Source: Enterobacter asburiae (GTDB lineage: Bacteria > Pseudomonadota > Gammaproteobacteria > Enterobacterales > Enterobacteriaceae). Taken from it: a stretch of DNA of 64,000 nucleotides. The stretch covers positions 1-64,000 of the forward strand of contig NZ_AP019632.1 in assembly GCF_007035645.1 (NCBI RefSeq), written 5' to 3'. Below the pieces are notes generated by a model, which made no database searches, was not told the origin of the DNA, and saw nothing but the letters and a program-made list of their open reading frames with translations. The position numbers and the translations under genes were made by a program. Shown here one piece after another: positions 52,429 to 63,000 of the stretch (the first letter of the stretch is position 1; each line of letters starts with the position of its first letter).

Positions 52429-53382
52429 ATGTCGCTAATCAACGTCGCGATTGTCGCGGTAGACGGGTTCAGCCCGTTCCACTACTCCGTTCCCTGCATT
52501 CTGTTTGGCGATTCGGTCTCCGGTGAAAAGCGTTTTAACGTGGCGATCTGCGCCGAAACGCCGGGTTTTCTCACCTCAAAAGACGGATTTGCCCTCAACG
52601 CCACGCAGGATTTTACCGCCCTTGGTCAGGCCGATATTGTCGTCGTTCCCTACTGGCAGCACGTCCTTGAACGACCGCCCCAGACGCTGCTCGACAGCCT
52701 GGTGCAGGCGAGAGACAACGGCGCGGAAATCGTCGGGCTGTGTCTGGGGTCGTTTGTGCTGGCCTGGGCGGGGCTTCTCGACGGCAAACGTGCGGCCACC
52801 CACTGGGAGTTCGAACATCAGTTCCAGTCCCTTTTCCCGCACGTTCAGCTGGATATCAATGCGCTCTACGTGGATGACGGCAATATCATCACCTCCGCCG
52901 GAACCGCGGCGGCGCTGGACTGCTGCCTGTATATCATTCGTCAGCGCTTTGGCAGCGTGGTCGCCAACCAGATTGCCCGTCGGATGATTGTTCCGCCCCA
53001 CCGCGATGGCGGTCAGGCGCAGTTCATCGCCCAGCCGGTACCCAAAGATACCCGCGACGGACGCATTAACTGCCTGATCGACTACCTGCAGCGGCACATC
53101 ACCGAACCGCATAGCCTGGACTCACTGGCGGAGGTGGTTTCGATGAGCCGCCGCACCCTGACCCGTCATTTTATTCAAGCCACGGGGATGAGCGTCGCCG
53201 ACTGGCTTACCGCCGAACGCCTGCGGCGCAGCCAGCTCCTGCTTGAAGCCGGAAATATGCCGATTGAGCGCGTGGCCGAACTGGTGGGATTTAATTCCGC
53301 CGTCACCTGGCGACAGCAGTTTAAGGCGCGTTTTGGGGTGAGCCCTGCGGAATGGAGGAAAACATTCCGTCTTCACAGCTAG
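52429..53382 (+). CDS. DJ-1/PfpI-AraC (GlxA/FtrA-type) transcriptional regulator
   Basis: The 317-residue protein joins an N-terminal DJ-1/PfpI domain (about 5-170; nucleophile-elbow cysteine C105 in GLCLGSFVL) to a C-terminal AraC helix-turn-helix domain (about 210-315, SLDSLAEVVSMSRRTLTRHFIQATGMSVADWL...FGVSPAEWRKTF). The DJ-1 part probably serves as sensor. AAAGGAG precedes the ATG. It may control the metallo-hydrolase just upstream or other genes. Confidence 0.87.
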   Translation: MSLINVAIVAVDGFSPFHYSVPCILFGDSVSGEKRFNVAICAETPGFLTSKDGFALNATQDFTALGQADIVVVPYWQHVLERPPQTLLDSLVQARDNGAEIVGLCLGSFVLAWAGLLDGKRAATHWEFEHQFQSLFPHVQLDINALYVDDGNIITSAGTAAALDCCLYIIRQRFGSVVANQIARRMIVPPHRDGGQAQFIAQPVPKDTRDGRINCLIDYLQRHITEPHSLDSLAEVVSMSRRTLTRHFIQATGMSVADWLTAERLRRSQLLLEAGNMPIERVAELVGFNSAVTWRQQFKARFGVSPAEWRKTFRLHS

Positions 53383-53565
53383 TGTATTACGGCTAACTCA
53401 AGATTTAAGGGGTAGTTAAATCACTTCTTATTTTTTCTTAATCCACCTCTCATTTTTCTGAAAAAATATTTTATTTGCTTCGCCTTAACGCAAATTAGAT
53501 ATACTCGCATTAAGAATGCTCTTATATTTCGAAAATATTAATTGCGAATAAATTTTGTGGCATGG
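53383..53565 (+). promoter_or_regulatory. AT-rich gap before the two-partner secretion locus
   Basis: The 183-bp gap is markedly AT-rich compared with its surroundings, with long T and A tracts. This is typical of H-NS-silenced acquired genes. It must hold the tps promoter. I could not place a clear -35/-10. Confidence 0.5.
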
Positions 53566-55263
53566 ATGAATAGCAATAAAATAGAAAGAAGAATAATTTC
53601 ATTAGCAAATTATATTATTTTTATCTTATCGGGTGCGCTTTTTTCAGCAAGCATTAACGCTGCGCCCTTGTCGCCAGCCGATCGCGATACTATTCAGCAG
53701 CAACAGCAGCAGCTTTTATTACAGAACCAGCAACAGCGTGAAGAGCTGGAGCGGAGTATTCCTCGCCCGGCGCCTGACAGGCCTCTGCCTGCAGCCGGCA
53801 CCGGGCCCTGCTTCACCATTGATACCATTACCCTTTCCGGCACGACCCTCATTTCCCCGAAAACGCAGCAGGCCCTTGTCGCGCCGTGGCAGGGCCGGTG
53901 TCTGGATATGGCGAAAATAACGGAGCTTCTCGCCCGTATTTCTGACTGGTATATCAGCCGGGGATATATCACCAGCCGCGCTTTTCTTACCGAGCAGGAT
54001 CTCTCCGGCGGTCAGCTGAATATTGTGGTGCTGGAAGGACGGCTGGAAGCGATCCGTCTGGAAGGTGAAACGCCGCGCATGCTGAAAATGGCGTTTCCGG
54101 GACGGACAGGCGGCATCCTTAATTTACGCGACATCGAACAGGGGATGGAGCAAATTAACCGTTTGCGCGCCGAGCCGGTGCAGATTGAAATTCTGCCGGG
54201 AACGCAGGCCGGATATTCCATCGTTAATCTCACGGGCAAGCCGGAATTTCCGTTAAATGCATCCGTGAGCCTGGATAATAGCGGGCAGAAGAGCACCGGT
54301 GAAAACCAGCTTAACGGCGTGCTCACCGCCAATAATATGCTGGGGCTGGCGGATAAATGGTTTGTCAGCGGCGGGCGCAGCAGCGATTTTGCCAGCGCGT
54401 ACGATGCGCAGAATTTCCAGGCGGGCGTCAGCGTGCCGTCTGGCTACGGCCTGCTGGACTACAGCTACGCCTGGAGTAACTACCGGACCACCATCAGTAA
54501 CCAGGGGTTCAACTGGCTCTCCACGGGCGATACGAAAACCCACCGCCTTAACGCGTCCTGGGTGGTTTTCCGCAACGGGGATGTTAAAACCGGCATTGCG
54601 GCGGGCGTGGTTCAGCGCTCCAGCCGCAACTGGCTGAACGACGCGCCGCTTAAGAGCAGCACGCGCAACCTCTCGAGCCTGGTCCTGGGGATTACCCACA
54701 CGCAAAAAATGCTGGGCGGCGTGGCGACCTTTAACCCGACCTGGAGCCACGGCATGCCGTGGTTCAATGCCGAAACCGACGAAAATAAATCCGGGGATAT
54801 GCCGCGGGCGGAATTCCGCAAATGGAGCCTGAACGCCAGCTTCCAGCGTCCTGTCGCCCGTAACGCGTGGTGGCTGACCAGCGCCTACGGCCAGTGGTCG
54901 CCCGACCGGCTGTACGGCGCCGAGCGCCTGACGCTCGGCGGCGAAAGCTCCGTGCGCGGTTTTAAAGAACAGTACCTGTCCGGGGATAACGGCGGCTACT
55001 GGCGTAACGAGCTGGGGTATTCCCTCTTCACCCTCCCGGTGATTGGCGCGGTAAGCGCAACGGTCGCCGTTGACGGCGGCTGGCTGGAAAAAGACCGTCA
55101 GGACCGCTTTGCCTCCGGCACGCTGTGGGGCGGTTCGGTGGGGCTGAGCAGCGCAGGACGCGGGTACAGCAGCCAGATTTCGGTCGGCACGCCCCTGCGC
55201 TACCCCGACTGGCTCGGCCCGGATCATGTGAGCGTTAACTGGCGCATTGCCTTCATGCTTTAA
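53566..55263 (+). CDS. TpsB outer-membrane transporter of two-partner secretion (ShlB/FhaC/CdiB family)
   Basis: TpsB exports its TpsA partner across the outer membrane. The 565-residue product has a signal peptide (about 1-32, ending INA), a Gln-rich N-terminal linker (QQQQQLLLQNQQQ, corresponding to the plug helix), two POTRA domains (about 80-230) and a 16-strand barrel. The VRGFKEQYLSGDNGGYWRNELGY segment is the VRGY/F motif of the L6 loop. The start is uncertain: ATG 53566 is chosen; in-frame GTG 53557 and TTG 53542 lie upstream, none with a strong ribosome site. The tpsA gene follows after 14 bases. Confidence 0.88.
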   Translation: MNSNKIERRIISLANYIIFILSGALFSASINAAPLSPADRDTIQQQQQQLLLQNQQQREELERSIPRPAPDRPLPAAGTGPCFTIDTITLSGTTLISPKTQQALVAPWQGRCLDMAKITELLARISDWYISRGYITSRAFLTEQDLSGGQLNIVVLEGRLEAIRLEGETPRMLKMAFPGRTGGILNLRDIEQGMEQINRLRAEPVQIEILPGTQAGYSIVNLTGKPEFPLNASVSLDNSGQKSTGENQLNGVLTANNMLGLADKWFVSGGRSSDFASAYDAQNFQAGVSVPSGYGLLDYSYAWSNYRTTISNQGFNWLSTGDTKTHRLNASWVVFRNGDVKTGIAAGVVQRSSRNWLNDAPLKSSTRNLSSLVLGITHTQKMLGGVATFNPTWSHGMPWFNAETDENKSGDMPRAEFRKWSLNASFQRPVARNAWWLTSAYGQWSPDRLYGAERLTLGGESSVRGFKEQYLSGDNGGYWRNELGYSLFTLPVIGAVSATVAVDGGWLEKDRQDRFASGTLWGGSVGLSSAGRGYSSQISVGTPLRYPDWLGPDHVSVNWRIAFML

Positions 55264-55277
55264 GAGACTCTACGACT

Positions 55278-58200
55278 ATGGATACCCGTCACCCACCCGT
55301 TCGTTTCTCGCAGCGTCTGATCAGCTGGATTGTCTGCGGCCTGATGGTCTGGCAGCCGGTGGCACCCGCCGTCGCGGCGGCGCTCACGCCGGCCGGGCAG
55401 ACCACGGTCGACCGGGCGGGGAACGGGGTGCCGGTCGTCAACATCGCCACCCCGAACGGGGCGGGTATCTCGCATAACCAGTTCGGCGAGTATAACGTCG
55501 GCAGCGAGGGGCTTATCCTCAACAACGGCACGGACCGTTTAACCCGGACCCAGCTGGGCGGGCTTATCCAGAACAACCCCAACCTGCAGGCCGGGCGGGA
55601 AGCGAAAGGCATCATCAACGAAGTCACGGGCGCCAGCCGCTCGCAGCTGCAGGGCTACACGGAAGTCGCCGGTAAGGCGGCAAACGTCATGGTGGCCAAC
55701 CCGTACGGCATTACCTGTAACGGGTGCGGATTTATCAACACCCCGAACGTCACCCTGACCACGGGGAAACCGCAGTTCGACGCCAGCGGTAACCTGCTGG
55801 CGCTGGAGGTGACGAAAGGGGCCATCACGGTTGAAGGCCAGGGGCTGGACGCCAGCAAGAGCGACGCGCTGTCGCTGATTGCGCGCGCAACGGAGGTGAA
55901 CGCCGCGATACATGCGAACGACCTGACGGTAACGGCAGGGGCGAACCGCGTGGGTGCCGACGGCAGCGTCAGGCCAATTGCCGGCGAGGGCGCCGCGCCC
56001 GTGGTGGCGGTGGATACCGGCGCGCTCGGCGGGATGTATGCGAACCGTATCCGCCTGGTCTCCAGCGAGGCGGGCGTCGGGGTGAACCTCGGCAACCTCA
56101 CCGCGCGCCAGGGCGACATTCAGCTGGATGCGGGCGGGAAACTGACGGTCAGGAACAGCCTCGCCAGCGGCTCGATTAGCGCGAAGGGCGCGGGGGTGGC
56201 CCTCAGCGGCAGCCATCAGGCAGGGGGCGCACTGAACGTGGCCAGCTCGCAGGATGTGGAGCTCAGTAACAGCACGCTCGCCAGCCAGGGCGACATGCGC
56301 CTTTCCGCGGCGGGGAAAGTGCAGATGACGGGCGGCGGGACAAACAGCGCGGGCGCGCTGGCGGTCAGCAGCGGGCAGGCGATGACGCTCAACAATACCT
56401 CTCTTATCTCCCGCGGCGCGGCGACGCTCAGCAGCGGCGGCACGCTGTCATCCACGGGCAGTGCGGTCTCGGCAGGGGAGAGCCTGGCGCTGAGCGGCGG
56501 GCAGCTGGTGCTGGACGGCCAGAGCCGGGCCGATGCCGCGGCCGATATCCGCCTGACGGGCAGCACCGTCAGTAACCAGGGGCAGGTGAATGCGGGGCGC
56601 GACATTGCGCTCTCCGGCGACAGGGTGTCCAGCAGCGGCCTGCTGGCGGCGAAAGGCCGTCTGGACGTGAACGCCGGAGAGCTGACGAACGGCGGCACGG
56701 CGCAGGGCAGCGACGTCACCCTGAAGGGGCAGACGGTGACCAACAACGGCACCCTGCAGAGCGCCGGCAACCTGGCGTTAAGCGCCGGAACCCTGGCGCA
56801 GCGGGGCACGCTGAGCGCGAAGGGCAATGCGAACGTCACGGCGCAGCAGACCCTGCGTAACGACGGCAGCCTGCTGGCTGACGGTGCGATGAACGTGACC
56901 GCAGGCGTGCTTGAGCAGAACGGCACCCTGTCCGGCGCGACGGCGCTGACGGCGCAGGCCGGCACCCTGACCAGCGGTCAGGCGTCCCGCACGACCAGCC
57001 AGGGCAATATACAGATTACCGCGACCCGCAGCGCCAGCCTGAACGGGCAGACGGACGCGGCGGGGGCGGTCACCGTCAGCGCCGGCGACCTGACCACCGG
57101 CCCGGACGCGCACCTGCAGAGCGGGCAGGGGCTCACCCTGCAGGCGCAGAGCGCCGCGCTGAACGGCACCCAGGCGGCGAAAGGCGCCCTGTCGGTGACG
57201 GCGGGCACGATTGCGCACGCCGGGAAATCCACCGGTGACGCGCTGAGCTTTAACGCGTCCGGCGACCTGACCAGCGGCGGGGAGCTCACCGCCGGCGCCA
57301 TTACTCTCAGCGGACAGAACATCCTCCAGTCCGGCGCCGCAAAAGCGGACCGCATGACCCTGACGGCCCCCGGGCGCATCACCAGCAGCGGCTCGCTGGT
57401 TGCCGGTACCCTCTCGCTGGACGCTGCCTCGGTGGAGAACGGCGGGCTGCTGCAGGGCACCACCCTGCTCGGCCTGAAGACCGGGTCACTCGCGAACCTC
57501 GCGGGCGGGTCGGTCTACAGCGCGCAGGATTTAACGCTGAACGTTCCGGTGCTGGCCAACGGCGGGCTTATCACCACCGACGGCACGCTGCGCATTAAAG
57601 GCGACACGCTGACCAACCAGGGTGAAATCAACGGCGTCAGCCTGAGCAGCGACTACCTCAGCCTGACCAGCAGCGGACGCCTGCTGGCGGACGACCGGCT
57701 CACCCTGAACGGCACTACTCTGGTTAACGCGGGCAGTATTGCCGCCGGCGACCTGCACATCACGGCGGACAGCCTGGAGAACCAGGGCACCGTCGAGGGG
57801 GACGCGGCCCTGACGCTCGGCGTGGCAGACCTCACTAACCGCGGCGCGCTGCGCAGCGGCGGAACGCTGACGCTCAGCGGCGACACCCTTACCAGCAGCG
57901 GCGAGCTCAGCGCCACCGCGCTGCTGCTGAACCTGACCCGTCAGGTCAGCAACGAGGCGGGCGGCCGGGTGATTGCCCGGGACGGCCTGACGCTGACCGC
58001 CGCCAGCCTGACCAACAGCGGGCTGATGGCCGGTGCCGACGCGCAGTTCAACAGCGCGTCGGTGACCAACGGCGGCACGCTGCAGGGAACCCGCTCGCTG
58101 ACGGCGACGGGGGCACAGCTCAGCAACCTGCAGGCGGGCATGCTGCTCTCCGGTGGCGCGCTCGGCCTGCACCACACCACCCTGAACAACGCCGGGCTCA

Positions 58201-60035
58201 TGCAGGGCAACACCCTGAACCTGGCCACCGGCGAGTGGATGAACACCGGTAACGCGCTGGGGGAAGCGGGCGTGACGGCGGCGGTGACCGGCGCGCTGAC
58301 CAACAGCGGTAAGGTGCTCAGCCAGCAGGCGCTGGACGTTCAGGCCGGCAATACCGATAACCGGGGCCAGCTGCTGGCGAAAGCGCTGACCCTGCGGGGC
58401 GACCTGCAGAACAGCGGCCTGCTTCAGGGCAGCAGCACGCTGGCCTGGTCCGGCAACACCTTCGCGAACCAGACTCAGGGGCAGGTGACGGGCGGTGAGA
58501 CCCTCACCCTGAGCGGACACACGCTGAGCAACGCGGGCAGCCTGCAGGGGCGCAGCGCCACGCTGGACGCCGCAGGCCTGAATAACCAGGGCAGCGTTCA
58601 GGCGCTGGACGCCCTGACGCTTGCTGCAACCGGCAGGCTGGACAACACCGGCGCCCTGCTCAGCCAGAACCTGTTCACGCTGACGGCGGCGCAGCTGTTT
58701 AACGACGGCCGGCTGGCGGGGAAAGCGCTGACGGTGAACGCCGCGCAGCTGACCAACACCGGCATGCTGCAGGGCAACGACACGCTGGCGCTGACCACCC
58801 GCGCGCTGAGCAACGGCGCCACCGGGCAGCTGGTGAGCGGAAGCGGCCTGAATCTGTCCCTGGACACGCTCGATAACGCCGGTCTGCTGCTGGTGAACGG
58901 CGGGTTCACCCTCCGGGGCAGCGACCTGACCAACCGGGGCGATATTCAGGCGCAGGACCTGGATTTGGGGCTGGGCAACGCCCTGAGCAATACCGGGAAC
59001 ATCGTGGCCACCGGCGATGCCGCGCTTCACGCGACGACGCTGACCAGCAGCGGCACGGTGGCGGGCAGAACGCTGACCGCAGGCGCGACGGAGCTGCGCA
59101 ACAGCGGCCTGATGCAGGGCAGCAGCGCGGTTAACGCCGCCGCTGACCGCTTTATCAACGCGCTGAACGGCAAATGGCTCTCCGGCGGCGGCTTCACGCT
59201 GACGGGCGGGCAGCTGACGAACGCCGGTACGCTGCAGGGCGCGACGCTGGACATGACCGGCACCACCCTGACCAGCAGCGGCACGGTGAACGGGCTGGCG
59301 GGGCTCAGCGGCACGCTCGGCGGGGCGTTAACCAATACCGGGCTGCTGCAGAGCGGCGGCGCAACCACCTTCACCGCGGACACCCTGGCGAACCCGGGGC
59401 GCATCACCGGCGGCACGCTCTCCCTGACCGCCCGCGAGATGAACAACGACGGCCTGATGCAGGGAACGAACGGCCTGGCGCTCACCGGCACCGCGCTGAC
59501 CACGGGCGCGGCCTCGCGCACCCTCTCCGGCGGCATGCTGACGCTGGACGCAGGCCAGCTGACCACGCAGGGCACGCTGCAGGGGAACGGCGCGGACATC
59601 CGCGCCACCGGCGACTGGACGCACGGCGGGTCCCTGCTCAGCCAGGGGGCGCTGACGGCCGCGACCGGCGGCACGCTGACCTCGTCCGGCTCGCTGATGA
59701 GCCAGGGGCGGGCGGATATCACCGCGCAGACGCTGGATAACCGCGGGCAGCGCCACGCTGCAGGCCGCGACGCTGGCGAACCAGGGGCAGTGGGCGGCGA
59801 AAAACCTGACGCTGACCGGCGGCACGCTCAGCAACAGCGGCGCCATCAGCGGGGTGAATGGCCTGACCCTCAGCCAGACCGGCGCGGTCAGCCAGCAGTC
59901 GACCGGCACCCTGCTCTCCGGCGGGGCGCTGAACGTCACGGCGGCCTCCGTCACCAGCGACGGCAAAATGCAGGGGAGCACGCTCGGCATCACCACCGGG
60001 GCGCTCACCAACGGCGGACGTCTGCAGGGCGATAA
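55278..60035 (+). CDS. TpsA exoprotein (filamentous hemagglutinin/CdiA-like), 5' part with frameshift
   Basis: The first 1490 codons (to about 59745) are genuine TpsA; the rest of the frame to 60035 is Arg/His-rich nonsense after a frameshift. The signal peptide is extended (ending VAA), followed by the TPS secretion domain with the NPNL and NPYGI motifs (about 100 and 143) and CNGCGF. From residue about 270 a long FHA-1 region of 20-residue repeats (LNNTGTLQ.GNTL-type) forms a beta-helix rod. The gene follows the tpsB gene by 14 bases, in the usual TpsB-TpsA order. See the next entry for the continuation. Confidence 0.9.
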   Translation: MDTRHPPVRFSQRLISWIVCGLMVWQPVAPAVAAALTPAGQTTVDRAGNGVPVVNIATPNGAGISHNQFGEYNVGSEGLILNNGTDRLTRTQLGGLIQNNPNLQAGREAKGIINEVTGASRSQLQGYTEVAGKAANVMVANPYGITCNGCGFINTPNVTLTTGKPQFDASGNLLALEVTKGAITVEGQGLDASKSDALSLIARATEVNAAIHANDLTVTAGANRVGADGSVRPIAGEGAAPVVAVDTGALGGMYANRIRLVSSEAGVGVNLGNLTARQGDIQLDAGGKLTVRNSLASGSISAKGAGVALSGSHQAGGALNVASSQDVELSNSTLASQGDMRLSAAGKVQMTGGGTNSAGALAVSSGQAMTLNNTSLISRGAATLSSGGTLSSTGSAVSAGESLALSGGQLVLDGQSRADAAADIRLTGSTVSNQGQVNAGRDIALSGDRVSSSGLLAAKGRLDVNAGELTNGGTAQGSDVTLKGQTVTNNGTLQSAGNLALSAGTLAQRGTLSAKGNANVTAQQTLRNDGSLLADGAMNVTAGVLEQNGTLSGATALTAQAGTLTSGQASRTTSQGNIQITATRSASLNGQTDAAGAVTVSAGDLTTGPDAHLQSGQGLTLQAQSAALNGTQAAKGALSVTAGTIAHAGKSTGDALSFNASGDLTSGGELTAGAITLSGQNILQSGAAKADRMTLTAPGRITSSGSLVAGTLSLDAASVENGGLLQGTTLLGLKTGSLANLAGGSVYSAQDLTLNVPVLANGGLITTDGTLRIKGDTLTNQGEINGVSLSSDYLSLTSSGRLLADDRLTLNGTTLVNAGSIAAGDLHITADSLENQGTVEGDAALTLGVADLTNRGALRSGGTLTLSGDTLTSSGELSATALLLNLTRQVSNEAGGRVIARDGLTLTAASLTNSGLMAGADAQFNSASVTNGGTLQGTRSLTATGAQLSNLQAGMLLSGGALGLHHTTLNNAGLMQGNTLNLATGEWMNTGNALGEAGVTAAVTGALTNSGKVLSQQALDVQAGNTDNRGQLLAKALTLRGDLQNSGLLQGSSTLAWSGNTFANQTQGQVTGGETLTLSGHTLSNAGSLQGRSATLDAAGLNNQGSVQALDALTLAATGRLDNTGALLSQNLFTLTAAQLFNDGRLAGKALTVNAAQLTNTGMLQGNDTLALTTRALSNGATGQLVSGSGLNLSLDTLDNAGLLLVNGGFTLRGSDLTNRGDIQAQDLDLGLGNALSNTGNIVATGDAALHATTLTSSGTVAGRTLTAGATELRNSGLMQGSSAVNAAADRFINALNGKWLSGGGFTLTGGQLTNAGTLQGATLDMTGTTLTSSGTVNGLAGLSGTLGGALTNTGLLQSGGATTFTADTLANPGRITGGTLSLTAREMNNDGLMQGTNGLALTGTALTTGAASRTLSGGMLTLDAGQLTTQGTLQGNGADIRATGDWTHGGSLLSQGALTAATGGTLTSSGSLMSQGRADITAQTLDNRGQRHAAGRDAGEPGAVGGEKPDADRRHAQQQRRHQRGEWPDPQPDRRGQPAVDRHPALRRGAERHGGLRHQRRQNAGEHARHHHRGAHQRRTSAGR
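59745..59747 (+). other. frameshift in tpsA (one extra base)
   Basis: At 59742 the sequence reads CGC GGG CAG. Removing one G of the GGG gives CGC GGC AGC GCC ACG CTG (R G S A T L), which restores the repeat and leads into the open frame. Both sides are clean FHA repeat coding. Whether it is real or a sequencing error cannot be told; the run is only three G. Confidence 0.85.
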
Positions 60036-63000
60036 CGGCGCGACGCTGGCCCTCAGCGGCACGCTGACCAACAGCAGCGGGGGCGAAATCGTCAGCCGAG
60101 ATGGCCTGACGCTGACCACGCCCGCGCTGTTTAACTACGGCCTGATTCAGGGCGGCGGCGAGACGCGAGTGACCGCCTCCTCGCAGGCGCGTAACGACGG
60201 CAGGCTGCTTTCCGGCGCGCGCCTGACGCTCGGCACGCCGCAGTTCACCGGTACCGGCTGGCTGCAGGCCACCGACCTGATACTCAATGCGGCAAACGCC
60301 ACTAACGGCGGCACGTGGGTGGCCGACCGGGCCACGCTGACCGGCACCACCTTTGCCAGCCAGGGCACCACCCAGGCGGGACAGCTGACGGTTAACTACG
60401 GCCAGCTGAACAACAGCGGCACGCTGCTCGGCAACGCGCAGCTGAACATCGACGCGGACCAGGTGACCCAGAGCGCGGGCGGCAGGCTGCTGAGCGGCGG
60501 CAACCTGTGGCTGCAGAGCCGGGGGCTGGACCTGACCGGCCAGCTGGTCTCTCTGGGGGACTTAACGCTGCAGCTGACGAACGCGTTTACCAGCCGGACC
60601 GCCGTGGCGGCAGGCCGGACCCTGACCATCAGCAGCGGCGGCGACATCGATAACCGCAGCGTGCTGCAGGGGCAGGCGGTTAACCTCAGCGCGGGCGGGC
60701 AGCTCAGCAACAACGGACAAATCACCACCGGCGGCGGCACCAGCACGCTCTCCGGCAGCAGCGTGGCGCTGAACGCCGCGGGCGCGGTGCAGGGCGGGGG
60801 CGACATCACCGTCGCCAGCCGGAGCAACATTACCGTCGACGGCTTCACCGGCACGCGCGGCTCGCTGACCCTGAGCGCGCCGGGCGCCATCGTCAACACC
60901 GCGCTGCTGTACGCGGCGAATAATCTGGCGCTGTTTGCTGACAGCATCACTAACCGGCGCGGCGACATCATGGCGGGGAACAACCTGTGGATGCAGCGGG
61001 ATGCGGCGGGGAATGCGAACAGCCAGGTGGTGAACACGTCGGGGAATATTGAGACGCAGAATGGGGATATTACGGTTAAGACTGCCAGCCTGTTAAATCA
61101 GCGTGATGGATTAACGTCAACCACAACAACAAGTGCGTCGCCAGCGTATGGTTGGGTTGGGCAGGCAACTGTTGACATACCTGTGTCGGTTCTCGGAATC
61201 GATACGCTTGTTCGGGATAAATACAGCACTTATACCCATGACGGTTCAGGTACATGTGGGGGAGTTCCCTGTTTCTTGTATGAGGATACCCATTACTATT
61301 ACAAACCAATTACAGGCTATGAAACACGTAAATATGCACTAAATCAGATAGCGCAGGTTGTAAATGCTGAGGGTGGAAGCGCTCGTATTTCTTCCGGGCG
61401 TAACCTGACTATCACTGCCGCAGAGTTGAACAATCAGGCGAGTGCAATCCTGGCGAATAGCAATATTACGCTTGCAGGAAACACGCTGAATAATCAGAGC
61501 TATCAGAGCGGAACTTATACAGAATATGCTGTATATAAATATGTAAGCCCCTCATATGGCGGGGGTTCTCCTGGCTCCTACTCTCCAACCCATCGCAATA
61601 CTTACTACGACAATGACGTAACCTATGTATTAGATGGGCATGTCACAGAAAGTGAAAATGGTGAAACATACCGCGCCGTCATCCAGGCGGGCGGCAACGT
61701 CACCGCGAACTTCACCAGCAACATCAGCAACACTAATACCACCGCTAACGCGGGCGGCGTCAGTAACGTTATCTCCACCCCGTCGCTGAACACCCTCAGC
61801 AACCAGACCATCGGCAGCGGCGTGCAAAAACAGGGGCTGAACACGACCGGCACCGTGGCGGTGAACTCGCCGCAGTGGAACGATCGGCTCCAGGGGGCGC
61901 TGCAGCAGCTTAACGGCGGTGGCGCGCTGGAAAACGGCGGCGCGTCCGGCACGTCTCTCAGCAACATTGTCACCACGCAGAAAGGCAACGCGAACCTCGG
62001 TCAGCTGGGCGCACTGGCGAACACCGGGGTCACCACCGCCGATCTCCGAACCGCTCAGGGCGGCGCCGTCGGGCATTATCAGGGCCAGCGCGTCGATACC
62101 AGCGCTTACCCGCTGCCGTCGGGCAACAACGGCTATTTTGTCTTCTCCGACAACCCGAAAAGCCCGTACCTGATCGGCATCAACCCGAAACTGAATGGTC
62201 TCGGACAGCTTGATCCCGCCCTGTTTGCCGATCTGAACGCGATGCTCGGGATCAAACCGTCGTCCACGGCGCCGCAGGAGACGCGGCTGGCGTTTACCGA
62301 CGAGAAGCAGTTCCTCGGCTCGTCCTATATGCTTGGCCGCCTCAACCTGAACCCGGACTACGACTACCGCTTCCTCGGCGATGCGGCGTTCGATACCCGC
62401 TATGTCTCCAACGTGGTGCTCAACCAGACCGGTAACCGCTACCTGAACGGCATCGGCTCCGATCTGGATCAGATGCGCTACCTGATGGACAACGCCGCGG
62501 CGGCGCAGCAGTCGCTGGGCCTGCAGTTTGGCGTCTCGCTGACCGCCGATCAGATTGCCGCGCTCGACCACAGCCTGCTGTGGTGGGAGAAAGCCACCGT
62601 CAACGGCGAAACGGTGATGGTGCCGAAACTCTACCTGTCGCCGAAGGACGTCACCGTCAACAACGGCAGCGTGATCGCGGGCAACAACGTCACCCTGAAG
62701 GGCGGCAGCATCACCAACGGCGGCAGCTCGCTGCTGGCGAAAAACAGCCTGACGCTCGACAGCCAGAACAGCATCAGCAACCTCAGCAACGGCCTGATGA
62801 AAGCGGGCGGCGACCTGAACCTGAGCGCCATCGGCGATATCAATAACATCAGCTCCACCATCAGCGGCAAAACGGTCGCGCTGGAGAGCCTGGACGGCAG
62901 CATCAACAACCTGACGCAGGTTGAGCAGATTGATATCAACGCCGGAGGGAAGTACGGCAACATCGGCCTGAAAGACACGCTGCTGGGCAACACGGCGTCG

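Noticed and set aside
57531..59030. Long minus-strand frame opposite the FHA-1 repeats
   Set aside because: The same GC-rich repeat artefact; its apparent repeats mirror those of TpsA.
59748..60035. C-terminal 95 residues of the first tpsA frame as a real protein end
   Set aside because: Arg/His-rich nonsense produced by the frameshift; the FHA repeats continue in the other frame.
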